From an uncultured Prevotella sp. (GTDB lineage Bacteria > Bacteroidota > Bacteroidia > Bacteroidales > Bacteroidaceae), in NCBI GenBank assembly GCA_905236815.1, contig CAJOPE010000015.1:1-44624 (forward strand): DNA of 44,624 nt, written 5' to 3'. Below, in pieces: positions 34,401 to 42,245 of this stretch; position 1 is the first letter of the stretch; each line of letters begins with the position of its first letter. The notes under the pieces are model-generated. The model did no database searches. It had not been told where the DNA came from and was given only the letters and a program-made list of their open reading frames with translations. Both the position numbers and the translations under genes were made by a program.

Positions 34401-34582
34401 AAGTCGGTGACAGTACCTACTGACTTGGTACCTTGCACTTGCACGCTTGCACCAATAATAGGTTCACCTGCTTCATCAATTACTGTACCCGTAACGTTGC
34501 CCTGTGCTATAGCTCCCAAAGAGAACATACATAGAAGGAACAAAATCGCCAAAGGCTTTTGTAAAGATTTAAGATTCCTCAT
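31403..34582 (-). CDS. SusC/RagA-type TonB-linked outer-membrane transporter
   Basis: The 1059-aa protein has a signal peptide (cleavage after AIAQ, about residue 26), then the N-terminal carboxypeptidase-regulatory-like domain (GTVIDEAGEPIIGASVQVQG). A plug domain follows with the RagA hallmark NVRGIGTTG-like segment and DVLKDAASAAIYGARAANGV. A 22-strand barrel ends in PTPRTYLVGVNIKF with terminal Phe. It imports glycan fragments across the outer membrane using TonB energy. It is first in the operon with susD and a lipoprotein. No adjoining SusR, HTCS or ECF-sigma/anti-sigma gene is seen, so the regulator lies outside. Confidence 0.93.
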   Translation of the reverse strand: MRNLKSLQKPLAILFLLCMFSLGAIAQGNVTGTVIDEAGEPIIGASVQVQGTKSVGTVTDFDGNFSVPAARNATLIITYVGYVTETIKVSDRSDIKVTMRADQTNLNEVVVIGYGVQKKKLLTGATVQVKGDDIAKLSTTDAFTALQGQTPGVTILQNSGQAGEGYKVNIRGIGTTGNSDPLYVIDGVAGGSLNDLNPSDIESIDVLKDAASAAIYGARAANGVILVTTRQGKTGKIQINYDGYIGQQYLAKAPDNLNAQEYVYSRKLRQFNGGADLPEWEKKLPADIIEKLNNGWEGTDWLGESYHKGAITTNHSVTMVGGSDVSKFNFGFAYTKQDGIFGGETQSKFDRYNFRLNSSHAILRSQEKKFNVITLGENVTVNLRSRRGISQSNMYWNNIHDLLNANPLLPAYDENGKYYTNAEMAANGWTLGSAVNPLALAATTSQGLNESKNWGVNSTAFLEIQPIKNLIFKSQFGYRFGFGSYRSMTRKHASGTNVADQDNASQSLNIWSGITFENTLSYTFDINKHNVNAVIGQSIEKSTYNEKLSATSTNNLFGDSWDHAWVGNDRPEKLADISLGGGPDDEERLASFFGRVSYNYDEKYLFQATLRADGSSKFARGHRWGTFPSASIGWVISNEKFMQPTSSWLSFLKFRASWGQNGNNRIKSFQTVTSVNLSTANSYFFGVGNHEKATTGGSFYRLGNPDLKWETSEQTNIGIDARFLDNRLGFTFDWYNKATKDWLVEAPISAVYGLLPPADNHGDVVNKGIEAALSWNDQLKNGLRYGVSTNFTYNKNEVTKLGNTEGIQHGAGAVWHQLEGEVYRAQVGQPIGFFYGFKTAGVFQNGEQIAEYTKKYNDTMHGNDKLRPGDLIFVDADGNGVINDNDRTYIGDPHPDVIMGITANVAYKGFDFAITGNGAFGQQVLRTWANQDFLEQNLNKKIVYGSWKGEGTSNKLPIFDGFDTVNWKNMSSAMLEDADYFRISNITLGYDFKNIWKTCPFSQLRLYVSVNNLYTFTGYTGMDPEVGGSGGTSDPWAAGIDTGVYPTPRTYLVGVNIKF

Positions 34583-35043
34583 AAATTTTAATAATTAGTT
34601 AGTTAGAATATTTATTAGAAAACAGTTGCGTATTAGATTACATTTATTATGAGTGCAATTATAATGCAAATAGCAAAAAGACACTTTAATTAACGTATCA
34701 AAAAGTTATCCTAATGTAACATATACGCATAATGAAACATTTTAAATTGGGTATGACGAATAATAAAATCTAAAACGATGTTAATTCGTATTTTTTAACT
34801 ATTAAACTTTCCCCTTCGCAATATTGAAAGAAAAGAGTCAATATACTTTACTACCCTAACAAGGAATCAGGCAAAACCTTTCTTATAAATTTTGATTTTG
34901 TCAATAATTTAAATTATTAATAGAAAATAAATCCGGCAAGATAAAATAAATACCACGTGCAAGAAGCAATAGATAAGAATAACAAATATCACCAATAAAA
35001 ATATGTTAGCCGATATTTGTCCGTAGTTCTCTAGAAAAATAAA

Positions 35044-35122
35044 ACAGCAACAACGATGTCCATCCAAAAACTCAACAGGAATATCCTAAATTCGACGTCT
35101 GGTGCGACAAAGTTGTTGCTGT
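35044..35122 (-). terminator. Long-stem hairpin downstream of the ABM gene
   Basis: ACAGCAACAAC (35044-35054) is exactly complementary to GTTGTTGCTGT (35112-35122). On the - strand the structure begins about 20 bases after the ABM stop and is followed by TTTTATTTTT, so it can end transcription. The 57-base loop contains a second small palindrome (AGGAATATCCT, 35077-35087), so it might instead be a stable small RNA. The AT-rich stretch 34583-35043 upstream of susC shows no gene and no exact TTG...TAnnTTTG promoter on the - strand. Confidence 0.6.
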
Positions 35123-35141
35123 GGTATGAACTAAGGAGAAG

Positions 35142-35426
35142 TTAAAACTCGAACTGCTCTAACTTCATTGGACCATCAGAATAGTGTTCTATCTTAGGAA
35201 CCAATCTAGTGAAATGCTCAGAAGCCGCATGCACTTTCAGAGCCTCTCCACTTTCCCAAGTCTCGCAGAACATCATAACTTTTGGATCGGTAGCACTTTG
35301 GAAGAGGTCATAGGCAATATTTCCTGCATCCTTGCGCGACTTCTCAATAAGTTCCCTTGCGAGAAATTTTACCTGATCAACATCTGACTCATACTTCAAA
35401 CGGAAAAAACAATTGATTCTTAACAT
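35142..35426 (-). CDS. ABM-domain monooxygenase-like protein (YgiN-like)
   Basis: The 94-aa protein is a single antibiotic-biosynthesis-monooxygenase (ABM) domain, the dimeric ferredoxin-like fold of quinol monooxygenase YgiN. Features are the initial strand with RINCFFRL, the helix VDQVKFLARELIEKSRKDAGNIAYDLFQS, the conserved KVMMFCETWES, and the SEHF segment near the end. Members act on quinols or other small aromatic substrates, often in redox stress, but specificity cannot be told. It is 62 bases from mgsA on the same strand and may be its downstream operon partner. Confidence 0.8.
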   Translation of the reverse strand: MLRINCFFRLKYESDVDQVKFLARELIEKSRKDAGNIAYDLFQSATDPKVMMFCETWESGEALKVHAASEHFTRLVPKIEHYSDGPMKLEQFEF

Positions 35427-35488
35427 ATTGATTTAATTTAAAAATTAATGAATAGTTTTTTTATCCTATCATTCTAGCAGCATATCAC

Positions 35489-35980
35489 TTACTTCACACT
35501 TCGATTAGCATAAGCTTGTATGCAACTTGGAATTTTGCGTTCATAGCCCTCATTGCCCAAAAGAGCAGAAGTAAGCAGCATATCTGCCGTAGTGCGGTTG
35601 GTGGCAAAAGCAATGTTGTAAAGAGATGCTAATCGAGACAAAGCTGAAACATCATTCTGATGACCTTGCATCACAAGGTTATCACAGAAGAAAATGAGCA
35701 TATCAATCTGCCCAGTAGCAATCATAGCTCCAATCTGTTGGTCTCCTCCAAGTGGACCACTGAGAAGGAGATGCACCTTATCGCGGAAAGGATGAGTCAC
35801 CAAAGCTGTATCATCGTCCTGACTCACCTCTATACTAAGTTCGCTAATTAACTTACCTGTAGTTCCGGTAGCATAAAGATTATGCCCCTTGAGCAAATCG
35901 GAATTAAATCTCACCCAATCAATAATCTCTTTCTTACGAGAATCGTGAGCAACTAAGGCTATGTTTAAAATTTCTTTCAT
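35489..35980 (-). CDS. mgsA: Methylglyoxal synthase
   Basis: The 163-aa enzyme converts dihydroxyacetone phosphate to methylglyoxal plus phosphate, a bypass of lower glycolysis used when sugar phosphates build up. Family motifs: NIALVAHDSRKKEII (residues 5-19), YATGTTGKLI, the phosphate-binding SGPLGGDQQIGAMIATG with the catalytic Asp, and the late FATNRTTADML. The ATG at 35980 is chosen because the in-frame extension to 36040 runs through its promoter. An exact promoter lies at 36028-36057. Confidence 0.9.
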   Translation of the reverse strand: MKEILNIALVAHDSRKKEIIDWVRFNSDLLKGHNLYATGTTGKLISELSIEVSQDDDTALVTHPFRDKVHLLLSGPLGGDQQIGAMIATGQIDMLIFFCDNLVMQGHQNDVSALSRLASLYNIAFATNRTTADMLLTSALLGNEGYERKIPSCIQAYANRSVK

Positions 35981-36027
35981 AAGCTGTTCTTGTGTTAATG
36001 TTGTTATTGAAAAATTTGTTCTCGATG

Positions 36028-36057
36028 CAAATATAAGCAATTAACACTTATATCCAA
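36028..36057 (-). promoter_or_regulatory. Promoter of mgsA
   Basis: On the - strand TTG (36057-36055), a 19-base spacer, then TATATTTG (36035-36028) match the Bacteroidetes promoter. Start of transcription is near 36022, about 40 bases before the ATG. Confidence 0.7.
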
Positions 36058-36153
36058 GATATTTCACTATTATTTGCAACTATATTTTCAAGAGAACTAA
36101 CAATCTGTAACTATTTCTTCATTATTTCACGCCTATCGAAAGTAACAATAAGA

Positions 36154-36210
36154 ATTTCAGGTCACCTGCATTAGTATTTCAGATGACCTGTATTCGTATT
36201 TCAAATATGT
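36154..36210. repeat. 22-base tandem repeat, 2.5 units
   Basis: Units at 36154-36175 and 36176-36197 share ATTTCAGrTsACCTGyATTmGT, with a third partial unit ATTTCAAAT after them. CAGGTCA (36158-36164) and TGACCTG (36184-36190) from the two units can pair, so the pair of repeats may act as the fucosidase terminator on the - strand. Confidence 0.6.
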
Positions 36211-36236
36211 AAAAAGATAAATGACTTTGCCACACA

Positions 36237-37883
36237 TTATCGAATTTTCAAAACTGGGGCGATGGTATTGCAAGGTTCTGGCAGACTAACCACCAAGCCC
36301 TCGGCAGTTCGAGTGAATTTCACCTTTCCATAACCTAGGAGTTGGATGGAATGTATCTTCTCAGGATAGAGCTTACTTCCTTCGGCAAGGTTCTTGATAG
36401 TCATTTGGTGATTTTTCGGCCATGCCAAAGCGGTAGCATAAAGCACTTTCCCTTTGGTGGTGAATCGTATTTCAGATGAGCCTGCCTTGGTATAGGAGCC
36501 CTCGTTGAAACCTTGTGCATTGATCTTGATATCCGATTCTGCGATAGGACCCTCGCCAAAGATCTTCCATGGACGGGAGGCAATGATGCTTTCTTTGTTT
36601 ACACGCATCCATGCGCCGAACTCATCGAGAATGGCTTTCTCTTTTTCATCGAAAGTGCCATCGGCACGCAAGGGAACAGAGAGCAGCAGATTGCCGTTCT
36701 TGCTCACAACATCCACCAAAAGTTTTACTACCTGAGCTGCCGACTTATAGCGATTATTAACATAGGTACCTGTATTATAGTGCCATCCACCAATGCAAGA
36801 GCAGGTCTGCCAAGGATAGTCCACCATCTTATTTGGGGCTCCTCGCTCCACATCCCAGGTGATACCCTTTCGCTGATTGTCGTCTAGAATCTTGCCAAAA
36901 AGCACGGCCTCATTCTTTCCCTTATGGGTGGCCATATTGTGGTTGTAGAAATCGGCAGCAATCTTCAAGCCGGCATCACTTATCGGCCAGAAAGGAAGTA
37001 CCGTTACATCGAAATACAGCAAATCGGGATTATAGCGGTTGATGACGTCGAGCGTGCGGTTATAGAAATTGGTGACAAATTTCTCGCTTGGCTTTGCTAC
37101 ACCATTTTCCCATCCCCACTGACGGTGGATCATCCCATCGGCCCACGAACCTTCGCTTAATGGATGGTCTTGGGCGTAGAGATCCTGTGGATCGAGACCC
37201 TCCCACCATTTGCCTTTACCATCTTCCTTGGTGAGCCATCCATCGTATTTCACACCCATTTTATTGCCACTTCTATCATAGCGACGAGAAGGCTCATACC
37301 AACTCCAGGCATGGTCGGCATGAAGCGAGACGCCAAATTTCAAGCCATATTTGCGGGCTGCCTTCGACCATCCTTCGAGAATATCCTTCTTAGGACCAAT
37401 TTTCATTGAGTTCCAAGGCTGATACTTGGAGTCCCAAAGATCGAAATTATCGTGATGATTGCCCAAGGCGAAGAAATATTCAGCACCCAGACTTTTATAA
37501 TAAGCTACCAGCGAATCAGGGTTCCAATGTTCGGCCTTGAAAAGCGGAAGAATATCCTTGAATCCAAATTCCGACTGATGCCCATAGTGCTCCCGATGGA
37601 ATTTCCATTGGGCACTACCCTCCTGATACATGCCTCGAGCCATCCAGTCGCCCGATCCCTCAACACATTGTGGTCCCCAATGTGCCCAGATACCAAATTT
37701 GGCATTACGGAACCATTCAGGAACCTGATACTGACTCTCGAGTGATTCCCAGGTGGGCGCAAACTTACCCGTCATCATCTTCTCCTGTGCTTCGGAAACA
37801 GGTACTTCATATTCTTGGGCAAAGCCTGTAACAGGAGCCACCAATAGTATGCAACTAAAAAATAAGTTTAATTTCTTTCTCAT
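36237..37883 (-). CDS. GH29 alpha-L-fucosidase
   Basis: The 548-aa exported enzyme has a signal peptide (RKKLNLFFSCILLVAPVTGFAQ). The GH29 barrel shows WFRNAKFGIWAHWGPQC near residue 55, the EYFFALGNHHDNFDLWDSKY strand with paired His, and the nucleophile region NPDLLYFDVTVLP (Asp about 290). A beta-sandwich follows. It removes L-fucose from host or dietary glycans. The start at 37883 is preferred over 37907, giving a clean signal peptide. It is 1.6 kb from the SusC operon and separated by housekeeping genes, so a joint role is only a possibility. A TATTTTTG box on the - strand lies at 37912-37905. Confidence 0.87.
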   Translation of the reverse strand: MRKKLNLFFSCILLVAPVTGFAQEYEVPVSEAQEKMMTGKFAPTWESLESQYQVPEWFRNAKFGIWAHWGPQCVEGSGDWMARGMYQEGSAQWKFHREHYGHQSEFGFKDILPLFKAEHWNPDSLVAYYKSLGAEYFFALGNHHDNFDLWDSKYQPWNSMKIGPKKDILEGWSKAARKYGLKFGVSLHADHAWSWYEPSRRYDRSGNKMGVKYDGWLTKEDGKGKWWEGLDPQDLYAQDHPLSEGSWADGMIHRQWGWENGVAKPSEKFVTNFYNRTLDVINRYNPDLLYFDVTVLPFWPISDAGLKIAADFYNHNMATHKGKNEAVLFGKILDDNQRKGITWDVERGAPNKMVDYPWQTCSCIGGWHYNTGTYVNNRYKSAAQVVKLLVDVVSKNGNLLLSVPLRADGTFDEKEKAILDEFGAWMRVNKESIIASRPWKIFGEGPIAESDIKINAQGFNEGSYTKAGSSEIRFTTKGKVLYATALAWPKNHQMTIKNLAEGSKLYPEKIHSIQLLGYGKVKFTRTAEGLVVSLPEPCNTIAPVLKIR

Positions 37884-37960
37884 GCCGATTATTCTTGATT
37901 GCTGCAAAAATACAAAAAAAATCGGAAAGTCTAGTTTTTACACTACTTTAACTATCCTAG

Positions 37961-38005
37961 GTAACAAATGTTACTCCTTTCATTTATCCCAAATCCATAC
38001 CTTTG
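37961..38005 (+). promoter_or_regulatory. CRP/FNR-type operator and -7 box of the RIC-hcp operon
   Basis: GTAACAAATGTTAC (37961-37974) is a palindrome with 6-base arms GTAACA/TGTTAC. It is followed by the -7 box TACCTTTG (37998-38005); the usual TTG is missing. With transcription from about 38012, the palindrome is centred near -44, the position of a class II activator site. This fits activation by the Crp/Fnr-family regulator encoded at the end of the operon (40686-41354). Confidence 0.6.
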
Positions 38006-38031
38006 CCGAAAAATTAAAAACTAGCAAGGAT

Positions 38032-38559
38032 ATGGATACATCAAGACATTATTTTCAAGAATGGCCAACCGATCTTCTTATCGATTATGCTCTCAAGATA
38101 CATCATCGAGGGATACGCCATAATGGACAAAGATTGCTAAAACTGATTAGCTTTTTAAAAGACGAGAATGAAGTAATGGGCGAAATTGAGAGCCTCTTCA
38201 CTGCATCATTCAACGATTTGTTAAATCATCTGCAGAAGGAAGAGCAGGTACTCTTCCCTTACCTCTACGACTTGTTGGAGGCTCATCGCAATAACCAGCC
38301 AATGGCACCGATGCATTGTGGCACCATTGCTCATCCGGTTCAAATGATGATGATGGAGCATGAGGGGGAAATCGCCCGACATCAACGAATCTGCGATTTA
38401 ACAAATAACTACTCTGCTCCAGCAGATGCCAGCGAGGATTATCAGCTTCTGCTCAATGCCCTGAAGGAGTTCTCGGCCGATCTTCACGAGCATATTCATA
38501 TCGAAAATGATCTCATATTTCCTCGATGCCTTGCTATTGAGCAGAAAATTGTAGGATAA
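38032..38559 (+). CDS. Hemerythrin-like di-iron protein (RIC/YtfE/ScdA type)
   Basis: The 175-aa helical protein has the spaced His/Glu ligands of hemerythrin-type di-iron sites: HHRGIRHNGQ (about 24-33), HLQKEEQVLFPYL (about 65-77), MMEHEGEIARH (about 110-120) and LHEHIHIENDLIFPR (about 150-164). This is the C-terminal domain of RIC proteins, which repair Fe-S clusters after nitric oxide or oxidative damage. The N-terminal ScdA domain is absent. The ATG at 38032 is chosen; the frame is open further upstream but would run through the promoter. Operon with DUF488 (one-base overlap, TAATG), hcp and a regulator. Confidence 0.87.
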   Translation: MDTSRHYFQEWPTDLLIDYALKIHHRGIRHNGQRLLKLISFLKDENEVMGEIESLFTASFNDLLNHLQKEEQVLFPYLYDLLEAHRNNQPMAPMHCGTIAHPVQMMMMEHEGEIARHQRICDLTNNYSAPADASEDYQLLLNALKEFSADLHEHIHIENDLIFPRCLAIEQKIVG

Positions 38560-38924
38560 TGTACGAATTAAAAATAAAGCGCGCTTACCTGTCACCTGTA
38601 GTTGGTGATGGGTATCGCATTCTTATCGACAAGCTCTGGCCAAGGGGAATCTCCAAGGAGAAAGCCGAGATTGATGAGTGGGCTAAATCGATCACTCCAT
38701 CTGCAGAGCTTCGAAGATGGTTTGGACATAAAGAGGAGAATTATGCTGAGTTTGCCCGTAAGTATCGGGCTGAACTCGACGGAAATCCACTCGCCTCTCA
38801 ATTTGCCGATGCCATTTCAGAGCTTCTTACAACAACAAATGTAACATTAATATATGGCGCCAAGAACGAGCATTGCAACCATGCGATTATTCTGCGTGAT
38901 TGGATTGTAAATCATATTCCTTAG
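38559..38924 (+). CDS. DUF488 family protein
   Basis: The 121-aa protein matches DUF488: the N-terminal KRAYLSPVVGDGYRILIDKLWPRGISKEKA with the conserved LWPRG, the WFGH segment, and the late VTLIYGAKNEHCNHAIILRDWI with the conserved AK(N/D)xxxNHA. Function in the family is not settled. Members are frequently co-encoded with hemerythrin or hcp genes, as here, so a role in nitrosative or metal stress is likely. Its start overlaps the preceding stop, and hcp follows 20 bases later. Confidence 0.85.
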   Translation: MYELKIKRAYLSPVVGDGYRILIDKLWPRGISKEKAEIDEWAKSITPSAELRRWFGHKEENYAEFARKYRAELDGNPLASQFADAISELLTTTNVTLIYGAKNEHCNHAIILRDWIVNHIP

Positions 38925-38944
38925 TGCTTAAAAAATAGGTAATT

Positions 38945-40588
38945 ATGACAGAAAATAAAATGTTCTGTTTCCAATGTCAGGAAACAGCAAAAGGTACAGG
39001 ATGTACTATCAAGGGTGTATGTGGTAAAGAGGCACAAACTTCTAAATGGCAGGATTTGCTATTGAGTGTGGTTCGCGGTGTGGGTACTATCCAGCATAAC
39101 CTGGAAGGTGATGTCTCCAAGGAAGTAGCCGGATTCCTCACAGATGCAATGTTCTCTACGATTACCAATGCAAACTTTGATAATCAGTCGATTCTGAACA
39201 AGGTGGATAAGGGCATTGAGCTCAAGAAGCAACTACTCTCTTTAGCAGCAGAAAAGGGTATCGCTCTGCCTGATTACCAGGAGGTAAAATGGGGAGGTGA
39301 GAAGGCTGACTATGAGGCTGAAGGGGAACGCGAGAGTGTTCTGAGAAATGAGAATGCCGATCTCCGTTCGTTGAAGGAACTCACTATGTTGGGTCTCAAG
39401 GGTATGGCTGCTTATTATGAGCATGCTGCTCATCTAGGTGAGGAAAGCGAGGAGATTCTTCAGTTCCTCTGCAAGGCGCTTGCTGTGATCAGTAATCCTG
39501 ATGCCGACCTTCAGACTTTGCTCGCTATCACCCTCGAAACAGGTAAGTATGGTGTGGATGTTATGGCTCTGCTCGACAAAGCAAATACCAGTGCTTATGG
39601 CAACCCAGAACTCACCAAGGTGAATATTGGTGTTGGAAAGAATCCTGGTATCTTGATTTCTGGCCATGACTTGAAGGACATCGAGGACTTGCTAAAGCAG
39701 ACCGAGGGTACAGGTATCGATGTTTACACCCATGGCGAAATGCTTCCTGCTCATTATTACCCACAGCTCAAGAAATACAAGCATCTTGTGGGCAACTATG
39801 GCAATGCATGGTGGAAGCAGAAGGAGGAGTTTGCCAGTTTCAATGGTCCGATTGTATTTACCACTAACTGTATTGTTCCACCTGCTAGTTCGGCCGATTA
39901 CAACAATCGTGTATTCACCACCAACTCTACTGGCTTCCCTGGATGGGAGCATATTGCGACGGATGCGGATGGTCACAAGGATTTCTCTGAGGTTATCAAA
40001 CTGGCCAAGACTTGCAAGGCTCCACAGGAGATCGAACAGGGTGAAATCGTGGGTGGATTTGCTCATGCTCAGGTATTTGCTCTTGCCGACAAGATTGTAG
40101 AGACGGTGAAGAGTGGCGCTATCCGAAAATTTGTGGTAATGAGCGGATGTGATGGTAGAATGAAGAGCCGCAACTACTACGAGGAGTTTGCCAAGGCATT
40201 GCCAAAGGATGTAGTGATTCTTACCAGTGGATGTGCTAAGTATAAGTACAATAAATTGAATCTCGGCGATATCAACGGTATTCCTCGTGTATTGGATGCT
40301 GGCCAGTGCAACGACTCTTATTCATGGGCTGTAGTCGCTCTCAAGCTCAAGGAGATCTTTGGTGCCAACGACATCAACGACCTTCCTATCTTCTTCAACA
40401 TTGCTTGGTACGAGCAGAAGGCAGTCATCGTGCTTCTCGCCCTACTTCACTTAGGGGTGAAGAATATCCATCTCGGACCTACCCTCCCTGCCTTTGTATC
40501 AGAAGGTGTACTCAAAGTACTTGTCGATACCTTCGGCATTGCAGGAAATTCCACGGTTGAAGACGACATCAAAAACTATATACAATAA
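38945..40588 (+). CDS. hcp: Hybrid cluster protein
   Basis: The 547-aa protein has an N-terminal Fe-S cluster motif [20 protein letters not shown] (Cys8, Cys11, Cys20, Cys26). The ligands of the hybrid Fe-S-O cluster come later, in [25 protein letters not shown] and DAGQCND. Hcp reduces nitric oxide to N2O, and hydroxylamine in vitro, protecting anaerobes from nitrosative stress. The length equals other full-length Hcp. No separate hcr reductase is present, as usual for strict anaerobes. Followed by a hairpin at 40596. Confidence 0.95.
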   Translation: MTENKMFCFQCQETAKGTGCTIKGVCGKEAQTSKWQDLLLSVVRGVGTIQHNLEGDVSKEVAGFLTDAMFSTITNANFDNQSILNKVDKGIELKKQLLSLAAEKGIALPDYQEVKWGGEKADYEAEGERESVLRNENADLRSLKELTMLGLKGMAAYYEHAAHLGEESEEILQFLCKALAVISNPDADLQTLLAITLETGKYGVDVMALLDKANTSAYGNPELTKVNIGVGKNPGILISGHDLKDIEDLLKQTEGTGIDVYTHGEMLPAHYYPQLKKYKHLVGNYGNAWWKQKEEFASFNGPIVFTTNCIVPPASSADYNNRVFTTNSTGFPGWEHIATDADGHKDFSEVIKLAKTCKAPQEIEQGEIVGGFAHAQVFALADKIVETVKSGAIRKFVVMSGCDGRMKSRNYYEEFAKALPKDVVILTSGCAKYKYNKLNLGDINGIPRVLDAGQCNDSYSWAVVALKLKEIFGANDINDLPIFFNIAWYEQKAVIVLLALLHLGVKNIHLGPTLPAFVSEGVLKVLVDTFGIAGNSTVEDDIKNYIQ

Positions 40589-40595
40589 ATCATCC

Positions 40596-40627
40596 AATTC
40601 CCCGATAACATAGAGTATCGGGGAATT
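40596..40627 (+). terminator. Strong hairpin after hcp
   Basis: AATTCCCCGATA (40596-40607) and TATCGGGGAATT (40616-40627) form a perfect 12-bp stem with an 8-base loop, 8 bases after the hcp stop. The tail (ATTATAAG) has few T, so it may end transcription only partly and let the downstream regulator be read at a lower level. Confidence 0.65.
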
Positions 40628-40685
40628 ATTATAAGCGAACAATATCCGACCATAGTTTACGTTATACCAAAAAGCAAAGACAACC

Positions 40686-41354
40686 ATGGAGAAATCGATA
40701 TTCGAGATACTCGCCACTAGTCCATTCTTCAGCGGATTATCTGCCCTGGAGATTGAGGAACTGATGCAGGAAGTAAATTACAAGCTTGTGGAATATCCAG
40801 CCAAGGATATATATACCCTTGCTGGTATGCCCTGCAAATATGCCGACTTTATTCTCAAGGGAGAAATGATTACGCGCATGACGGGCCAATCGGGCAAACA
40901 AGTTCAGATCGACCGTTTGAAGGCTTGCATTCTGGTTGCCCCAGCCTTCATTTTTGCCAAGGACAATGCAATGCCCGTGAGTGTGGAGACCTCGAAGCCT
41001 ACCACCATTCTCCGCATGCAGCCTTCAGAGCTCAAGCATCTGTTCAACATCAATGAGCAGATACGCATGAATTTCATTCAGCGTCTTTCCGATATCAATG
41101 TATTTCTTACACAGAAGATGCGCATGGTCTCTCTCCTCTCGGTTCGCGAGAAGGTAGCCAAATATCTTTTCGAAACAGCCAAAGAACAACAGAGCCGTAC
41201 GATCACTCTCGACCGAAGTCGTCAGGAGATTGCCGATATGTTTGGCATACAGAAGTTCTCACTATTGAGATGCTTGAATGAATTTGAGGAAAATGGCGCC
41301 ATCAAGGTGGATGGAAAGAAGATTACCATTCTAAATTCCGATAAGATGAAATGA
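40686..41354 (+). CDS. Crp/Fnr family regulator (HcpR-like)
   Basis: The 222-aa protein has an N-terminal cyclic-nucleotide-binding-type beta-roll (SPFFSGLSALEIEEL...DFILKGEMI), a dimer helix around 130-150, and a C-terminal winged helix: TLDRSRQEIADMFGIQKFSLLRCLNEFEENGAI. No N-terminal FNR-type Cys cluster is present. Position directly behind hcp and the hemerythrin gene points to an HcpR-type sensor of nitric oxide that activates the operon through the palindrome at 37961-37974. The target is inferred from location, not shown. Confidence 0.85.
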   Translation: MEKSIFEILATSPFFSGLSALEIEELMQEVNYKLVEYPAKDIYTLAGMPCKYADFILKGEMITRMTGQSGKQVQIDRLKACILVAPAFIFAKDNAMPVSVETSKPTTILRMQPSELKHLFNINEQIRMNFIQRLSDINVFLTQKMRMVSLLSVREKVAKYLFETAKEQQSRTITLDRSRQEIADMFGIQKFSLLRCLNEFEENGAIKVDGKKITILNSDKMK

Positions 41355-41390
41355 TGTTCATAAGCAACTTTCATAGAACTTTATCTTATA

Positions 41391-42131
41391 TTATTGTGGA
41401 TTGTCGACACATATAGGGATAGCTAAACGTACTCTTACCGTTTTTCCATGATGCTTGCCTGGAATCCAATGCGGCATTTTCTTGAGAACTCGGATGAATT
41501 TCTTATCAAGGTGGGGTTCTAGTTTTTGGAGCATTTTGATATTGCTGATAGAACCATCTATCTCTACAATAAATCTTGCAACTAATCGTCCTTGTATGCC
41601 ACTTTCCATTGTCTTTTTGGGATAATGAAAGTTACTTCTGAAAAATGTCACCATCTGTGAAGCTCCACCTGGAAATGATGGCATAGTGTCTACAAAACTA
41701 TAAACCTGCTTCTCATCATTAATGATATCATTGATATTGATTTTATAGTAATTCTCAGGGCCAGATCCACGGTCAATAACCATTTTTTTTCGTCCGACCT
41801 TGCAAATATCAAAGCACTCAAGAGTGTCTTTAGGCAGGTTGTTGTCGAAATAAATATCAAGATGATGGTTTTTGATTATCAGTTTTTTAGGGGTAATACC
41901 ATCATAGTGCCTTTCTGGAAAGAAATCACCATGTTCGTCTAATTCCCACGTTGAACCATTTGAATTGTATCTTCGTATAAATACTGGTCTTTTCTTTTGC
42001 AAAGACCAGTATCCAGACGAGCCATCTGTGAGTATATTCATGATTTGCTCATCTGAGTATTCTTGAGTTTTGCAGCCATTAGTCAAAAGCACGAAACTCA
42101 TAATAATCAAGAAAGCCAAAACGTTCTTCAT
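41391..42131 (-). CDS. TonB C-terminal-domain lipoprotein
   Basis: The 246-aa protein has a lipoprotein signal ending LLTNGCKTQ (Cys20). The middle region resembles no known domain (about residues 30-140). A TonB C-terminal domain begins at MPSFPGGASQMVTFF (about 150), with IQGRLVARFIVEIDGSISNIKM and MPHWIPGKHHGKTVRVR. The same PxFPGG hallmark is seen in the protein at 18768-19202. With a lipid anchor instead of a transmembrane helix it would sit in a membrane leaflet facing the periplasm. The gene end is 36 bases from the regulator at 41354 (convergent). Confidence 0.82.
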   Translation of the reverse strand: MKNVLAFLIIMSFVLLTNGCKTQEYSDEQIMNILTDGSSGYWSLQKKRPVFIRRYNSNGSTWELDEHGDFFPERHYDGITPKKLIIKNHHLDIYFDNNLPKDTLECFDICKVGRKKMVIDRGSGPENYYKININDIINDEKQVYSFVDTMPSFPGGASQMVTFFRSNFHYPKKTMESGIQGRLVARFIVEIDGSISNIKMLQKLEPHLDKKFIRVLKKMPHWIPGKHHGKTVRVRLAIPICVDNPQ

Positions 42132-42155
42132 GTTATAACTGATTTATTCAAAAAG

Positions 42156-42184
42156 CAAAGATAATAAAAAAATTATACATTCAA
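42156..42184 (-). promoter_or_regulatory. Promoter of the TonB-domain lipoprotein gene
   Basis: On the - strand TTG (42184-42182), an 18-base spacer and TATCTTTG (42163-42156) give a near-canonical Bacteroidetes promoter. Confidence 0.55.
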
Positions 42185-42245
42185 TTATTTTCAATCAGAA
42201 TGTTTATAGCTAAACTTTGTCACAACCTTATTCTGTAAAAAATAC

